From: Lingula anatina
Lineage: Eukaryota > Brachiopoda > Lingulata > Lingulida > Lingulidae
Direction: 5' to 3'
Assembly: GCF_001039355.2 (NCBI RefSeq)
Contig: NW_019773736.1
Coordinates: 135,457-190,062, forward strand
Length of the DNA: 54,606 nt
Positions 33,060 to 43,935 of this stretch are shown here, piece by piece. The notes below the pieces were generated by a model that saw only the letters and a list, made by a program, of their open reading frames with translations, searched no databases and was not told the origin of the DNA. A program made the position numbers and the translations under genes. Each line of letters opens with the position of its first letter. The first letter of the stretch is position 1.

Positions 33060-33536
33060 CTGATGATGTGACTATGTAGTACAAAAGTCTGAATATAAAT
33101 CCTGATCTTAAATATTTTCACTGCTGTGAACTTGTATGGGTTCCAACTCACATATAATCATAAATTATGCCCAATATTGACTTAATTTACACAGTAGAAA
33201 TTGAAAATAATACTCAATAGTTTTTTGCTAATTCGTCATAGACTTAATGAGAATATATTTAGTAATTTATCACAAAAATAATAAATCATATGCTAGCAAG
33301 GTCACAGCTGTTTTGTTGATTCACGTAAAGTTACTTAAATTTTATAGTTTGTTTAAATTTCACACAAATCAAAATTATGTGACCTATTAACTGAAACAAT
33401 GTAATAACCCACCATTTTCATATTTTTAAAGTATAAATTAAGTTTCAGCGGTAAATGGTAATTTTAAAATGTTAGTGTCAACAAGCAATATAAAGAGTAC
33501 TGTAACAGTAAATCAAAATATTTAAAAAATACTCAC

Positions 33537-33683
33537 CACAATTTTCTTCATCTGAATTATCAGCGCAATCTCGATGTCCATCGCACCTTTGGCCTAACGT
33601 GATGCATGCGCCATTATTTCGGCACCTGAATTCCGTGGAATGACATGTGATGTCTGGTGGTGACTGTGTTGGAAGAATTGGTG
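33537..33683 (-). CDS. HSPG2: Perlecan exon: LDLa module 1
   Basis: This 147-bp exon (phase 1-1) starts with a Pro/Thr-rich linker ([10 protein letters not shown]) followed by one LDL-receptor class A module: [14 protein letters not shown], then [18 protein letters not shown]. All six cysteines and the acidic calcium-cage residues (D-G-x-x-D-C-x-D-x-S-D-E) are present. Acceptor CTTTAG, donor GTGAGT. It is the first LDLa after the unknown domain. Confidence 0.94.
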
Positions 33684-36600
33684 CTAAAGAGAACAAAGTC
33701 GAGAAGAATAGTAATAATTTCATCTTATTTCCAGTACTTGCTTTCTAAAAAGAAATATTTGTTGGATTCTGGTACTCCTAGAAAAATCCTGGCCGTCTGC
33801 TGGTTTGTTTCGCTGTCGTCTGCAAGAAACTCAAACAAAATTTGCACAAGAAAGTTCCACTAGGCTTTCTTCCTCGAACTCTATCTGTTCCTCTTTGAAA
33901 AGTAAATCAAACAACTTATTTCCACTATATAATCTTCTCCCATTGATCAAATATCATCAAAAACTGAAAACAAAAAACAATTCCATTTTTTCCTCACAGC
34001 TAATCCCTCAATAAAAAACAATGGTGCATCTCCAAGCCCATCAGCAAGTTTTGAAAATAGGGCCTTGAAACAGTTTCCCAAAGTAGGTCTCTATCTCAAC
34101 TTCCCTGGTTCAAGTAGCATTTGAGGTAGAGTGTATATCTTATTACTTCCACACCTAAGTGGTTCGGAGGTAGTCCACTACTTCAGAAGGCAGTTCAGTC
34201 CACTATTGCTGCACATCTGTACTACGAGGCTCCCGAGGCGAAAAAATCCAGGGCCTCACTTCACACTGCCATCAGTAGCTACTGATACTGTCCTTAAAGA
34301 TGTTGTCCTTCTCTAAATTTACCTGGACAGTAAAAACACGGATTGAGCACAGTGGATTCCTACATTGCCAAGTAATTTGCTAATGACGACTTTGATGAAA
34401 CAAGCCTCCAAATAATGCTCCTAAAATGTTATTCACACTCCAGAAATCTTAAATCACTTTTTCAGCCCAGGACAAGATTGGACTAGAAATCAGACAACCT
34501 CAGAACTTATAAGATTACTGAGAAATTTTAGTCTCTAAAAGCCATGGGATGGCTGGAAGCATTCTCAGGCATGAAGACCACATACTTGTATTACAATAAT
34601 GCTCTTATGTATTTTGCCAAATTTAAGAACCTTTTCAACCCAGATCACAAATTACCTGACAGCCTATATCACTTAGCCAAAAATATTGCTTCCAATTAAC
34701 AAAAACATATAGAATTAAATAGCTTAAATGGAATTAACATAAAATTCCACATCTCTAACAACCAGTTTTGACAGTGGGTTGAACTGGTGCCATTTGCACC
34801 AAAGAGATGCCAGCTTAAATTATGGTTCACCTTTGCCAACAGTTTTACACTTCATTTCTAGGAAATCTGGATTCTTCAAGTAGCAATTCCCATTGTTTCC
34901 AGGTGCCATTTTCTTGCTGATAATATCATTTTTTAAATTCAAAACATTTTTTCAAATTTTGAGTATTATCATAGAAGTCACCCTACAGCTATTTAAGGAG
35001 GCAGAGCACTGTTACTGTTACCATGGCAACACCTTAACAATTCTGATGTCATCTAAGCTGAACCAGAACTGGTTAAAATAATTTTTCAAAGTGAATATCC
35101 CTTGGTCTGCTGCTGTGAAACCCTCCGGTGGAGAGCCTCACTTGGCACTGGCTATAAACCAGACTCACCTGTAGCAGACTGAGGCAGGAGAAACTAACAG
35201 AACAGTAACAATATGGAGTCCTGTGTGCACTCTGTACTTAAACTGCAACCTGTTCACACATGGTCCAACTTAAAAAAACCATCCCAAGCTCTTTTATGCT
35301 TAAGTTGACCAAATTTAGGCATTTTTGATAAATTTATTCAAATTAATTAATATTATTGATTTCTATGTTTATCTTCCAAACGTGGGCATTTTAGGAGGCT
35401 ACAACATATTGCCAACTTTCATATTGTGACATGTTTCAGAACTAAAACCGTTTCAACCTAATCCTGTCTGAACTGGCCTTAGGTGTACCAGACCAGTTGC
35501 TCCTGGTTATAATAAAGCCCAGTAAATCACCTGCCTGACCCATGGCCCTCACCTGTCCATTTAGAAACTATTTCTGGACTTTACTGGTTAAATTAGCTGC
35601 TAAATCAGAGGTCACTTTCCTAGGTGCTTTACCTAAATAGATTATATAAATGCTCCATTCAATCCAATGTAGACACAAGCAGATTTTGTTCCATACTTAT
35701 TTTAAATGTTTTCTGATTATTTTTGCTAATTGTTTCCTAAATGACTTAATAGATGCTCAAAGCAACACTAATTTAGTTTAAAGAACAGACATTTAGATTT
35801 CTTAATGGACTTGTGAAATAATTGGACTTTTTTTTTTTTACATAATTTGACCAATATGAATATTGCAAATTTAGCAGTTGTTTTTAACTGTTTTCCACAT
35901 TGTATACATTTTACTTTCAAGATGATTTCGACATGGACCAGTAGTTTTCCAAGATCTATCACCATCTAACCTGTCAATTACCATGAACAGTTATCAAACC
36001 AAATTGTCTCCTTTCCAGTTGTTTTTCACCAGGGAAGATTACCTACAACTTTTTTGTGTGAAATTTATAAATTAAATAAACCAATTTTAATTCAATGAAA
36101 TATTTCATTCCCACAAATACTAACGCTTCAAATAGTTTTATCTGTTAGATTCAAAATAAAACCTAAAACTTCCAGATATTCTTTGAAACAAAATTTCCAG
36201 TGCTCCACATATATCATTCTCAAAGGAAAATAACACCAACTTAAACTTGAATTCAATTCGGACTTCATATAAATGCTTATCTCCTCGTTCAAAAAGAAGC
36301 ATATTTCCACAATTGTTCCCTAGCTTTCTATAAAAAATTCAAACTGGAGGCAATCACAATTGTTGCCACTTCAGAAAGATACAGATTATTACATAATAAT
36401 CCTCTATACTGATTATGCATCCTTGTTGATTTGCTCTATTACTGCTTATCCTTGTGAATATTTGCTCATTTCTTCAATCGCTCCTAATCAACATTCTCCT
36501 CGATTTCCATGAATCTTTCACTATAGTTTCTATCCCAATTGTCAAAAGATTTTCCCACTAATTTTTTCCCAAAACTGCTAGGTTTAAAAGGCCAGTGACA

Positions 36601-37369
36601 ACGTCAAGAACAAGCTTGAAGGTTACCACTCTTCCTCTGCTCTCTCGTCTTTGCCTTCCCTTCCAACTCCGCAGTGCTCTGCCTACACTGGTTGCCTCCA
36701 AAAACAGGTTCTGCAATGGCCACCAGGTCTCAGAAGTTCTGACAAATGTTTCCGTATAGAAAAAAAAAAAACAATTTGAAACACATTTATAATTTTGCTC
36801 CTTTTCTATGCAGATCCCTAAACCTGTATAATTGTTCTCCATAAAAAATATATATCAAATACCCCTTCATTTTTTTAACATGAACTTTATGAAGCTCTTG
36901 CTGCAAATTGTGAAGAAAACATCCTGAATTTTCAGCTTTTTATATAAACCACCTATCAATTTGCATGATGCATAGCGCCTGGTGTCAGAATTGTGTTTGT
37001 GGGCCCAAATATCACTTCATCAACACATAACTCCAATAAAGATGACTAAAACGATGGCTGGCTGGCTGCTCACAGTTTAAACAATGGCCCTGATTGAGTT
37101 GGTTTATAACCATGAGGCACATCCACAGTTTTTATTGGATGATGAGACGTTATGAGGGTGGGCTTGCTTCTGGCGAAACCTTTCTCAACATTTTCTTTGT
37201 CACTTTTTCTGTTGTGACTGATTTATCTTAATGGCAAGCAGACTGTTCCCATTTACTCCTTTCTCTTTTTCGCTGTCTGCCAAAATATGATTGTTGGCTC
37301 AACGAAACTTTATAATAATGAAGTTTGTTCCTGTCAACATGCTCTTTACCAAACTGAGCCTTTCTCTGA

Positions 37370-37375
<6 letters not shown>

Positions 37376-37418
<43 letters not shown>
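37376..37418. repeat. Compound (CT)n(CA)n microsatellite
   Basis: CT run 37376-37402 followed by CA run to 37418, then cagacagacag. Confidence 0.95.
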
Positions 37419-37419
<1 letters not shown>

Positions 37420-39228
37420 AACACACAGACAGACAGACACAAACCATTAAGTGCCTTTGCTTCTCCTCTTTCATTCTTTTCCTCCTTTAATCACTCTCTC
37501 CTTCTCTCCTCTTTGAACCAATACCAAAAAAACATACAAACAATGAACAGCCATATGCCCGCCACCACACACCCTTGCCTTCAACCCTGCCACAGAGCTC
37601 CCTTACAAGCCCCAGTATGTTTTTTCAGCATGGTTTCCTCTGTCTGACAACAATGCTTCCAAAGGGAACTGTAGACTCATTGATCAGCCGGTGCTGGAAG
37701 TGATTAGATGTGTTTTACATGCTATGGTTTAACACCAATTCCTGCAAAAAAAGAGGCAATACCTGCCTGTTGGACTCGTAGCATTTTAACACGGCCCTCG
37801 CTCAGGAATTGTAAATGTAATTATACATATACATCTCAAGGGCCAGGTCTTAAAAAGTTAGTTGTGGCAGACAAGTATTTGGACAAAAGACTCTCAATTT
37901 AAAACAGCAGACATGGCCTAGTGAGCAAGTGCAGACGTCTGTTCCAAAAATCAACCAACCTTTTTGATGCTATTTTCTACAGATTTTCGCAAAACCAAAA
38001 AATACATATGACCATGGATAAATATTTTTTTCAAGTGTCTAAATACACAAATGTTTCCCTTTATAAATTTTGTAATTTAAATATTATACTTCAAACAGTT
38101 TTTGGAACAGAAAGCTAGACACACTGATTGAGTAAGCAGCTGCCATGTGCTCATATATATTATACAACTTGATTTGAAAATTATATTAATTAACTGAACA
38201 CCACACCTGCCGAAATGTATTCAGCTGAAAGGAAATGATTATTTCAACGTACAGATAGAGAATGTTCAATTAAACAGTCTAGCACAAATGTCGTATCTCC
38301 CATTTTATCAATGAATACCTGAATGCCCTTAAACCTCTCTCTCTCTCTCTCTCTCTCCAATTTCAATAACTCAACAATAACTCATTTATTCCTTCATTCA
38401 AATCTAATGTTACACTCAACAAAGTGCAGAACACAACCAATTATCCGGTGGTGCACTTTCCACCGTTGCAAAACATATATTTTATTTCAAACCCATAAAT
38501 CTTTTAACCATGGAAATTAAACTCCATTGCAAGCAATTTTTCAATTTTTTAATCACCATTCAGAGGTTAGGCACTGACCTGCAACGAGGCTAACAGAAAG
38601 TTATGACTCATTCAGACGCAATTAACCTTTATGGCAAAAGATTCAATGGAGCTTAAGAGAAAACAGGCACAAATTATTTTCCTAACAACACCCTCAAAAG
38701 GTTATCATAACTCTCACGATTTATCATACTTCCTGTTCTATTGATGTTCATGAAATATTCAGATACATCTCTTTAACTTCCTCTTTCTTCTGTTTTTCAT
38801 AATTTAAGTGTACAACATATCACAATCAAGAATCTCACCAAACACATTTCTCAACAACCATTGTTAAAGAATATCCACCTTTCACACCTCACACATTGTT
38901 ATCATTAATCATAGTCTTTGTTAAATCATGCTGAAATTTTATCATTTTTATAGCAGCTGATATTAAAAATTATCTCAGAAAGACCATTGTTACATGTGTG
39001 TGTAAACATATTATAATCATTAATTTTCAAGGTTTTACTTCTATGAATTTGTACTAATCCTATGGATTTAAAATGTTGTTTTCAGTCTTATTCCATAACT
39101 AGTGACATGAAAAACAAAACATTCATGCACAATAAGAGTAATTAGTTCTGCAGCTGTTCAGTTCAGAAGTTTGAATAATTGAACAATATAGCTCCCACCT
39201 TTAAATATGGAAAGAAGAGGCTAATACA

Positions 39229-39249
39229 TCTCTCTCTCTCTCTCTCTTC

Positions 39250-39302
<53 letters not shown>
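39229..39302. repeat. Compound (TC)n(AC)n microsatellite near the unknown-domain donor
   Basis: TC run 39229-39248 and AC run of about 25 units 39252-39302; in the transcript this is (GT)n then (GA)n, about 47 nt past the donor of exon 39349-39885. Confidence 0.97.
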
Positions 39303-39307
<5 letters not shown>

Positions 39308-39348
39308 TCTCCCTCTCTGTCTTTTACAAGTAGTAGTGGTCATCTTAC

Positions 39349-39885
39349 CGGCTACAGGAATTGGGTCGACCAGGTTGGTGACCTCGTACTCCATGGCTCC
39401 CTGAAGTGCATACGTCCTCCTGTCATATCCTCCGGCGTAAAGACCCAAATTCAGAGGGATATTCTCCGTGATATCATCATCAAAAATCTCCACATTATAA
39501 TTCCTGTACAGCTCAATATCAGAAACACCATCAGCCTGAGTGGCACTGGCAACAACGCCTCCTGGTGTGGATCGTGGATAGTGTATTCCAAGGAAATCGC
39601 CTTTTTTGACCTCCCATGCACGGTTTAGTTTAATTTTCTGGTTACCTATAGGAGCTGGAGGTATCGCAACCTTTTGGAGGAGAACCATGTCTTTGTCACC
39701 TAGCTGGCGCCATATGCCAAGATAAGCCGTACCAACACTTGTCCCCCTGTAAACAGTCCATTCTGTGACGTAACCATCGCAGGCAAAAGCATTATTTACC
39801 ATCAGGTTGGCCCAATTGTTTCCAAGGCGCGGAAGATCGCCAACAGGGCGTCCCGTAAAAGGTGGACACGGCCTACTAACACCAC
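39349..39885 (-). CDS. HSPG2: Perlecan exon: unrecognised ~178-residue beta-rich domain between SEA and LDLa1
   Basis: One long exon (537 bp, phase 1 at both ends) encodes a complete module. It starts GVSRPCPPFTG; residues 31-47 read NAFACDGYVTEWTVYRG; residues 53-62 AYLGIWRQLG; residues 92-103 VKKGDFLGIHYP; later come ATQADGVSDIELY, NVEIFDDDI and RRTYALQGAMEYEV, ending DPIPVAG. It has two cysteines (residues 6 and 35), alternating hydrophobic strands and a Gly-Asp turn, suggesting a jelly-roll or beta-sandwich. I do not recognise it as a named family. My impression, from memory only, is that similar W-x-V/F-Y...I-W-R...GD-x-I/L-G patterns occur in secreted proteins of other marine invertebrates. 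In vertebrate perlecan SEA is followed almost directly by LDLa. Acceptor ATTGTAG, donor GTAAGATG; a long GT/GA repeat lies about 50 nt past the donor. Carbohydrate or glycan binding is possible but unproven. Confidence 0.85.
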
Positions 39886-40891
39886 CTACAATGAACATGC
39901 AAAATCGCAATTCCTCCGTTTGGACTTAGGGGAAAGTTGTCATTAATGAGCTGCTTGGCAAAAAAGCATTGCTTTGTTAGTGTCTTGCCATTGTCATGCA
40001 TAGATGGTTAAGCAGGTAGAATACTTTGATGATACAAACACACATTTTGTTAGCTTGTTGTCTTAGCATAAAATACATCACTTCAAAATTTCTCAGGATC
40101 TGCAGCAAAGCTATATGGCAGGGAGTTTTTTTTTTTTTTTTTTTTTAGCTTATTAAGAGCACAACCTGCTGTAAAAAAGTATTTGTAGGCAAAGTAAAGC
40201 AAATTCATATGGACGACTATCAGAGTAAAAAGACATCACAGATCACACTAGAATAAAGAAATATATATATATATAATAATTCATGCCATGATGTTAATCT
40301 TCGAAACAGTCACAGATGGAATTATTTTTCATACTTCACAAGGAAATGGATATCATTAGCCATAATAATAGCTATATCAGATACTTGATAAAGCACTCGA
40401 TCACACACAATCATTCATACCATTTCACAGTACCTCCTACATAAATCAATATTCAAACTTACACATAAATCATGTCCGTTTGATTTAAACTAGTCACATG
40501 AATACCAAATCCACTAAAAAACAAACCAAATTCCACAAAACTGGCACAATTTAAGTAAAGGTATGGCCAGTTTCCATCTTGATACTTCCTCCCTATCCCT
40601 AACGATTTAAGCCCTACAGTGTATGAAATTGTTATCCTATTCAGTATACAACTTAATCAGCTATTACCTTGTGAGCCAGGCCATTAATTTGTAAATTTTT
40701 TAATATTTCCGTGATGATAATTTAATGTAAAAATTATTGTCAGTATTTTTTTTTTCAGTCACTGATAAATACATATAACGCCCATCATCACTGAAACAAA
40801 ATTGCAAAATGTTTCGAAAATTCGATAACAATCTGTACCTCACCAATATGTAACAGACTCTTAGAAAGTTCTTAAGTCTGGTATATATACA

Positions 40892-41016
40892 TGAATTGTT
40901 GAAATAATAGTTTCACAGACAATGCTTTTATACCTGTCCTGAGGAAGGCTCTTGAGTAGAGCTGAAAATCTGATGGTATAAAAGCATTGTCTGTGAAACT
41001 ATTAATTCAACAATTC
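40892..41016. repeat. Near-perfect hairpin, 42-bp arms, 41-nt loop
   Basis: The arm at 40892-40933 (gaattgttgaaataatag to tgcttttatacc) is the reverse complement of 40975-41016 with one mismatch. The loop reads tgtcctgaggaaggctcttg and on. It lies in the intron between the SEA domain and the unknown-domain exon. Confidence 0.85.
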
Positions 41017-42388
41017 AAAACAAGTCTTTCAGTCAACAACAACTTAACATAAGCATGATTAAAATCACAATAATGGACTCGACTGAAAAGCAATTTAAAA
41101 GGTATTAGGTAAATCTACCTGAAAGAATTGGTCAAATTATTGGTCTTGTTAAAATTGTGTCAGTTTCTTCAAACAATACACCTACTGCAGTAACTATTCA
41201 TGTACCTAGGAATGCATCATCTAGCCTTTTTCTTAATGCACCAGACTGCATGCTTCCATTTTACGCTGACAGGGCCATGATTTTATTTATTTTTCTAACA
41301 TCTAGAATTGTTTTCTGTTATTTATCTAGAAACATAGTGCACAAAAAACTCTAACAATGACTCTATAGGCTAGTTTAAGTAATCTTTCAACATAAATGTC
41401 AAAGTATAACAAATGTCAAAAAGTTAGAGAATGCGATTAAAAGTAGTATTGTAATAGTGTTCTATTTTTCAGTTCTTTCTAAAAATATGAACTGATAAAA
41501 TTATGCAAATTTGTCTCCTTTAAATTAAAGCATGTTATGTTTACATATGGGTTTCTTTCTTGTAGAACTAAATTTAAACCATTTTAGTTGCTCTAATATT
41601 CTATTCTACCATAAAACTGCCCCGGCATAGTTTACATAACAATTGACAAAATCTCTCTTCATTCGAATCTCTACACCAATGACATTCCTTAGTAAGCTCT
41701 TCACACCAAAATATTTCAAGCTTTTAAAACAAGCAATAAATACATTTGCAAAATATTTGGCATGCATGATAAACAAGACAAAGCTATAGTTATTTTAAGA
41801 CAAAAAGCATTCACCAAGCATATTTTGAAATCTAGCAATATTCTTAGATTAATGTTTGCTAAAAGTCAAATAGTAAACCTTCACTGGCTGTTGTTTAAAA
41901 GTAACCATGCACATCATGCTGCACAAAAGCAAAGTAACATATTAAAATGTGTTTATAACACACAAAGCACAAAATTTAGCAAGATGGCCATTAAAAACCA
42001 TGCTTCAATACCAACATGCAGTGTTTAAAATATAAAATATGACATAATAGCAATTCCAATGTTTTAATCATATCACTCTACAAAGTTAACAGTGAAATGA
42101 CTTCAAAAATGCACACTTTCTTAATTGTTTGCATTGTTTCAAACTTATTTCAACTAATTTGTGGTGAAATTGATGAGTGTTCTTATCATACTTGTACAAT
42201 CAAGTATTTACTGTATATGTAAAGTGTAACTTTCAATCTATAAAACTACAAAATAACTCAGTGCTTGTGATAAAAAACAACTACATTTACAATCCACTGT
42301 GAGGCATACTTCAGTCTCAATCATTAACAATTTTCTAAATCCAAAACAAAATCCTCATCCATTTTATACAATTACTACAACTGTACTA

Positions 42389-42456
42389 ACAGTGCCATGT
42401 ACAGTTGAGTCCACCACAACCTGTAGTGACACCTATTGACAAATAGTCAAACTTAC
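42389..42456. repeat. ~70-bp short repeat, copy 1 (next to a splice donor)
   Basis: aacagtgccatgtacagttg, agtccaccacaacctgtag and tgacacctattgacaaatag recur at 43381-43450 with a few changes. The unit contains a small inverted repeat (cagtgccatctacag / ctgtagtgccacc). Here it directly abuts the donor of exon 42457-42608. Confidence 0.65.
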
Positions 42457-42608
42457 CTCCCAGTGCTCTGAAGCTGAACCCCAAGGGGCTGACCCTGTAT
42501 GCTCCAATGTATCCACTGTTCACTGCATTATTGATGACATTATAGAGATTAAGTTTGTCGTAGTAGCCCTGAGTGCCCAAGTCAAATGTCACCATGAGGG
42601 AGCCTCTC
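42457..42608 (-). CDS. HSPG2: Perlecan exon: SEA domain, C-terminal half
   Basis: This 152-bp exon (phase 2 in, phase 1 out) encodes RGSLMVTFDLGTQGYYDK, then a helix with NVINNAVNSGYIGAY, ending VSPLGFSFRALG. The SP-x-GF-x-F-R end resembles the end of the vertebrate perlecan SEA domain. I see no GSVVV-type autoproteolysis site, which is also expected for perlecan. The acceptor is TTTTCAAG and the donor GTAAGT. An AAAT microsatellite lies just upstream of the exon in the transcript. Confidence 0.92.
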
Positions 42609-42613
42609 CTTGA

Positions 42614-42616
<3 letters not shown>

Positions 42617-42648
<32 letters not shown>
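42617..42648. repeat. (AAAT)n microsatellite
   Basis: About eight taaa units, immediately upstream (in the transcript) of the second SEA exon acceptor. Confidence 0.95.
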
Positions 42649-42649
<1 letters not shown>

Positions 42650-43058
42650 CAAATTTCCATTTATCATGGTTCTCTTTTTCAATTATTTTTTTAATGCATC
42701 TGTGTGATGTAACATCTATGATATGAAAGTATAACATGCACAATGTAGAAAATTTGTAATCGATCTAACTACACATCTTTTTTTGTGGCCAATAAAAGAT
42801 AAATACAGAAATAATGAGGAAAGTGCACAGCGATGGCAACGACACAGGTGCTGGGTTATATGACCGTAAATCCAGCTGCAAAGTGTTTGTCCATAAAAGA
42901 AATGAAAAGAAAACATTGAGATAAAATTGAGATGAAAAGTATTAAAATATTTTAATATTTACCTTTTTTCTTCTTTTCTTTTATTTTAAGCAAATACCTT
43001 TGTATGTTAAAATGACCCATTATGCCAACCTGTGTTTCATAATTTATTTTTTTATCTC

Positions 43059-43285
43059 AGACTGTGTTCCCATAACCTTATTTTGTACTAGCAGGAACGA
43101 TCCATCTCAGCAGGGATTCTTGGTAAGATGCAGTGATTGCAATCAGCTAATTGTCTGGCACACTCATTCACAAAGAAACATGAGCAGCATCATGGACCAC
43201 AAAGTTTTCCCAACTTTACCCCAGTACTTTTAGTTACAAGGGGGCGTGCTAGGCATTTAAGCCACTTAAGCTGAATGCAATTTAG
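43059..43285. mobile_element. Palindromic MITE family 1, copy 5 (right end lost)
   Basis: Starts agactgtgttcccataacct with gcaggaacgatcc. Inner arms attgtctggcacac and gcgtgctaggcatttaagcc. Stops after tgaatgcaatttag without the matching right TIR. Lies in the short intron inside the SEA domain. Confidence 0.65.
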
Positions 43286-43380
43286 ATAATTTGAAGGACT
43301 CAGAAAATGTCCCTGGTCTGCCCCTGAGAGATCTGCTGCCGATATATATACTCTCCAACCCAGTGTCTACCCCACATGTT

Positions 43381-43450
43381 AACAGTGCCATCTACAGTTG
43401 AGTCCACCACAACCTGTAGTGCCACCTATTGACAAACAGTCACACTGACC
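43381..43450. repeat. ~70-bp short repeat, copy 2
   Basis: Second copy of the 42389-42456 unit. It lies between two partial copies of a catatata...ctccaacccag segment (43338-43375 and 43482-43535), so this intron end has been locally duplicated. Confidence 0.6.
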
Positions 43451-43540
43451 TACAAGGGGAATGATGTGTAGATGTTTTGAGGCTGATATATATAGGCTGT
43501 TGTCCTGTAAATTCTCCAACCCAGGGTACATGCCACTTAC

Positions 43541-43706
43541 CTAAACTGTAAAATATTTATTTGCTGAGTTCCGTCTATGTCAGCAAAGAGTCTCGTCAGT
43601 GCCGCGGCTAACTGTGTGGAAAGCTCTTGGAATTCTGGGCTATACCTGTCTGACAGTGCTGGGTGATAGTCCATGGACGTGATGTTGATTGTGACACGAA
43701 AATATT
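43541..43706 (-). CDS. HSPG2: Perlecan exon: SEA domain, N-terminal half
   Basis: This 166-bp exon (phase 1 in, phase 2 out) begins YFRVTINITSMDYHPALSD and continues through YSPEFQELSTQ and an amphipathic helix to QQINILQF. The YFR start, the S-P-E-F-Q-E-L helix and the following strand match the SEA fold of perlecan domain I. Acceptor TTTCAG at 43707-43708, donor GTAAGT. It joins the next exon through a split Arg codon (AG|G). The preceding intron is over 10 kb. Confidence 0.92.
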
Positions 43707-43752
43707 CTGAAATATTTAATTGTTGGAAGAAAAGTGAGAGATGAGTGAAGAT

Positions 43753-43935
43753 CTTAGGTCACATTCAGTACAGTGGACTAACTAGTCTGTGGGTCAAATA
43801 TGGTGACCCACTAAAAGGCTTACCATCTAGTCTTCTAGTAGACTCTGAACAGGTTCTCCAAGAGGAAGTATTCAAGTGGGTCGGCCATATTTGACCTTTG
43901 GACTAGTTAGTCCACTGCTCTGAATGCGGCCTTAG
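43753..43935. mobile_element. Foldback element (TIR ~CTAAGGCCGCATTCAG), related to 29801-30089
   Basis: The left arm cttaggtcacattcagtaca continues gtggactaactagtc and gtcaaatatgg. The right arm is the inverse (ccatatttgacctttggact, agttagtccactgc, tgaatgcggccttag). It shares the motif order CATTCAG...ACTAACT...AAATATGG with the element at 29801-30089. Confidence 0.72.

Larger units (their letters stand above)
25665..33536. other. Introns separating LDLa1 to LDLa3
   Basis: Two introns of 2.1 and 5.7 kb. The larger holds MITE family 2 copy 1, the foldback 29801-30089, a CA-rich repeat, MITE family 1 copy 4 and the TTAA element. I saw no transposase or other gene. Confidence 0.6.
33684..39348. 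other. Intron between the unknown-domain exon and LDLa1
   Basis: 5.7-kb intron with CT/CA microsatellites at 37376-37418, 38335-38357 and 39229-39302. No foldback or coding signal was found. A minus-strand basic ORF at 36558-36842 lacks splice or family support. Confidence 0.55.
39886..42456. other. Intron between SEA and the unknown-domain exon
   Basis: 2.6-kb intron with a poly-T tract (about 40125-40146), the near-perfect hairpin 40892-41016 and the short repeat abutting the SEA donor. Confidence 0.6.

Noticed and set aside
36558-36842. 94-residue minus-strand ORF with a basic middle
   Set aside because: No domain that I recognise, no fitting splice sites and no perlecan-like pattern; left as intron.
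39179-39628. 149-residue plus-strand ORF with His-Thr repeats
   Set aside because: Translation of the CA repeat and antisense of the unknown-domain exon.
42386-42456. In-frame read-through after the SEA exon (cysteine-rich tail)
   Set aside because: It starts with a strong GTAAGT donor and belongs to a short repeat that has a second copy elsewhere; retained-intron coding is not supported.
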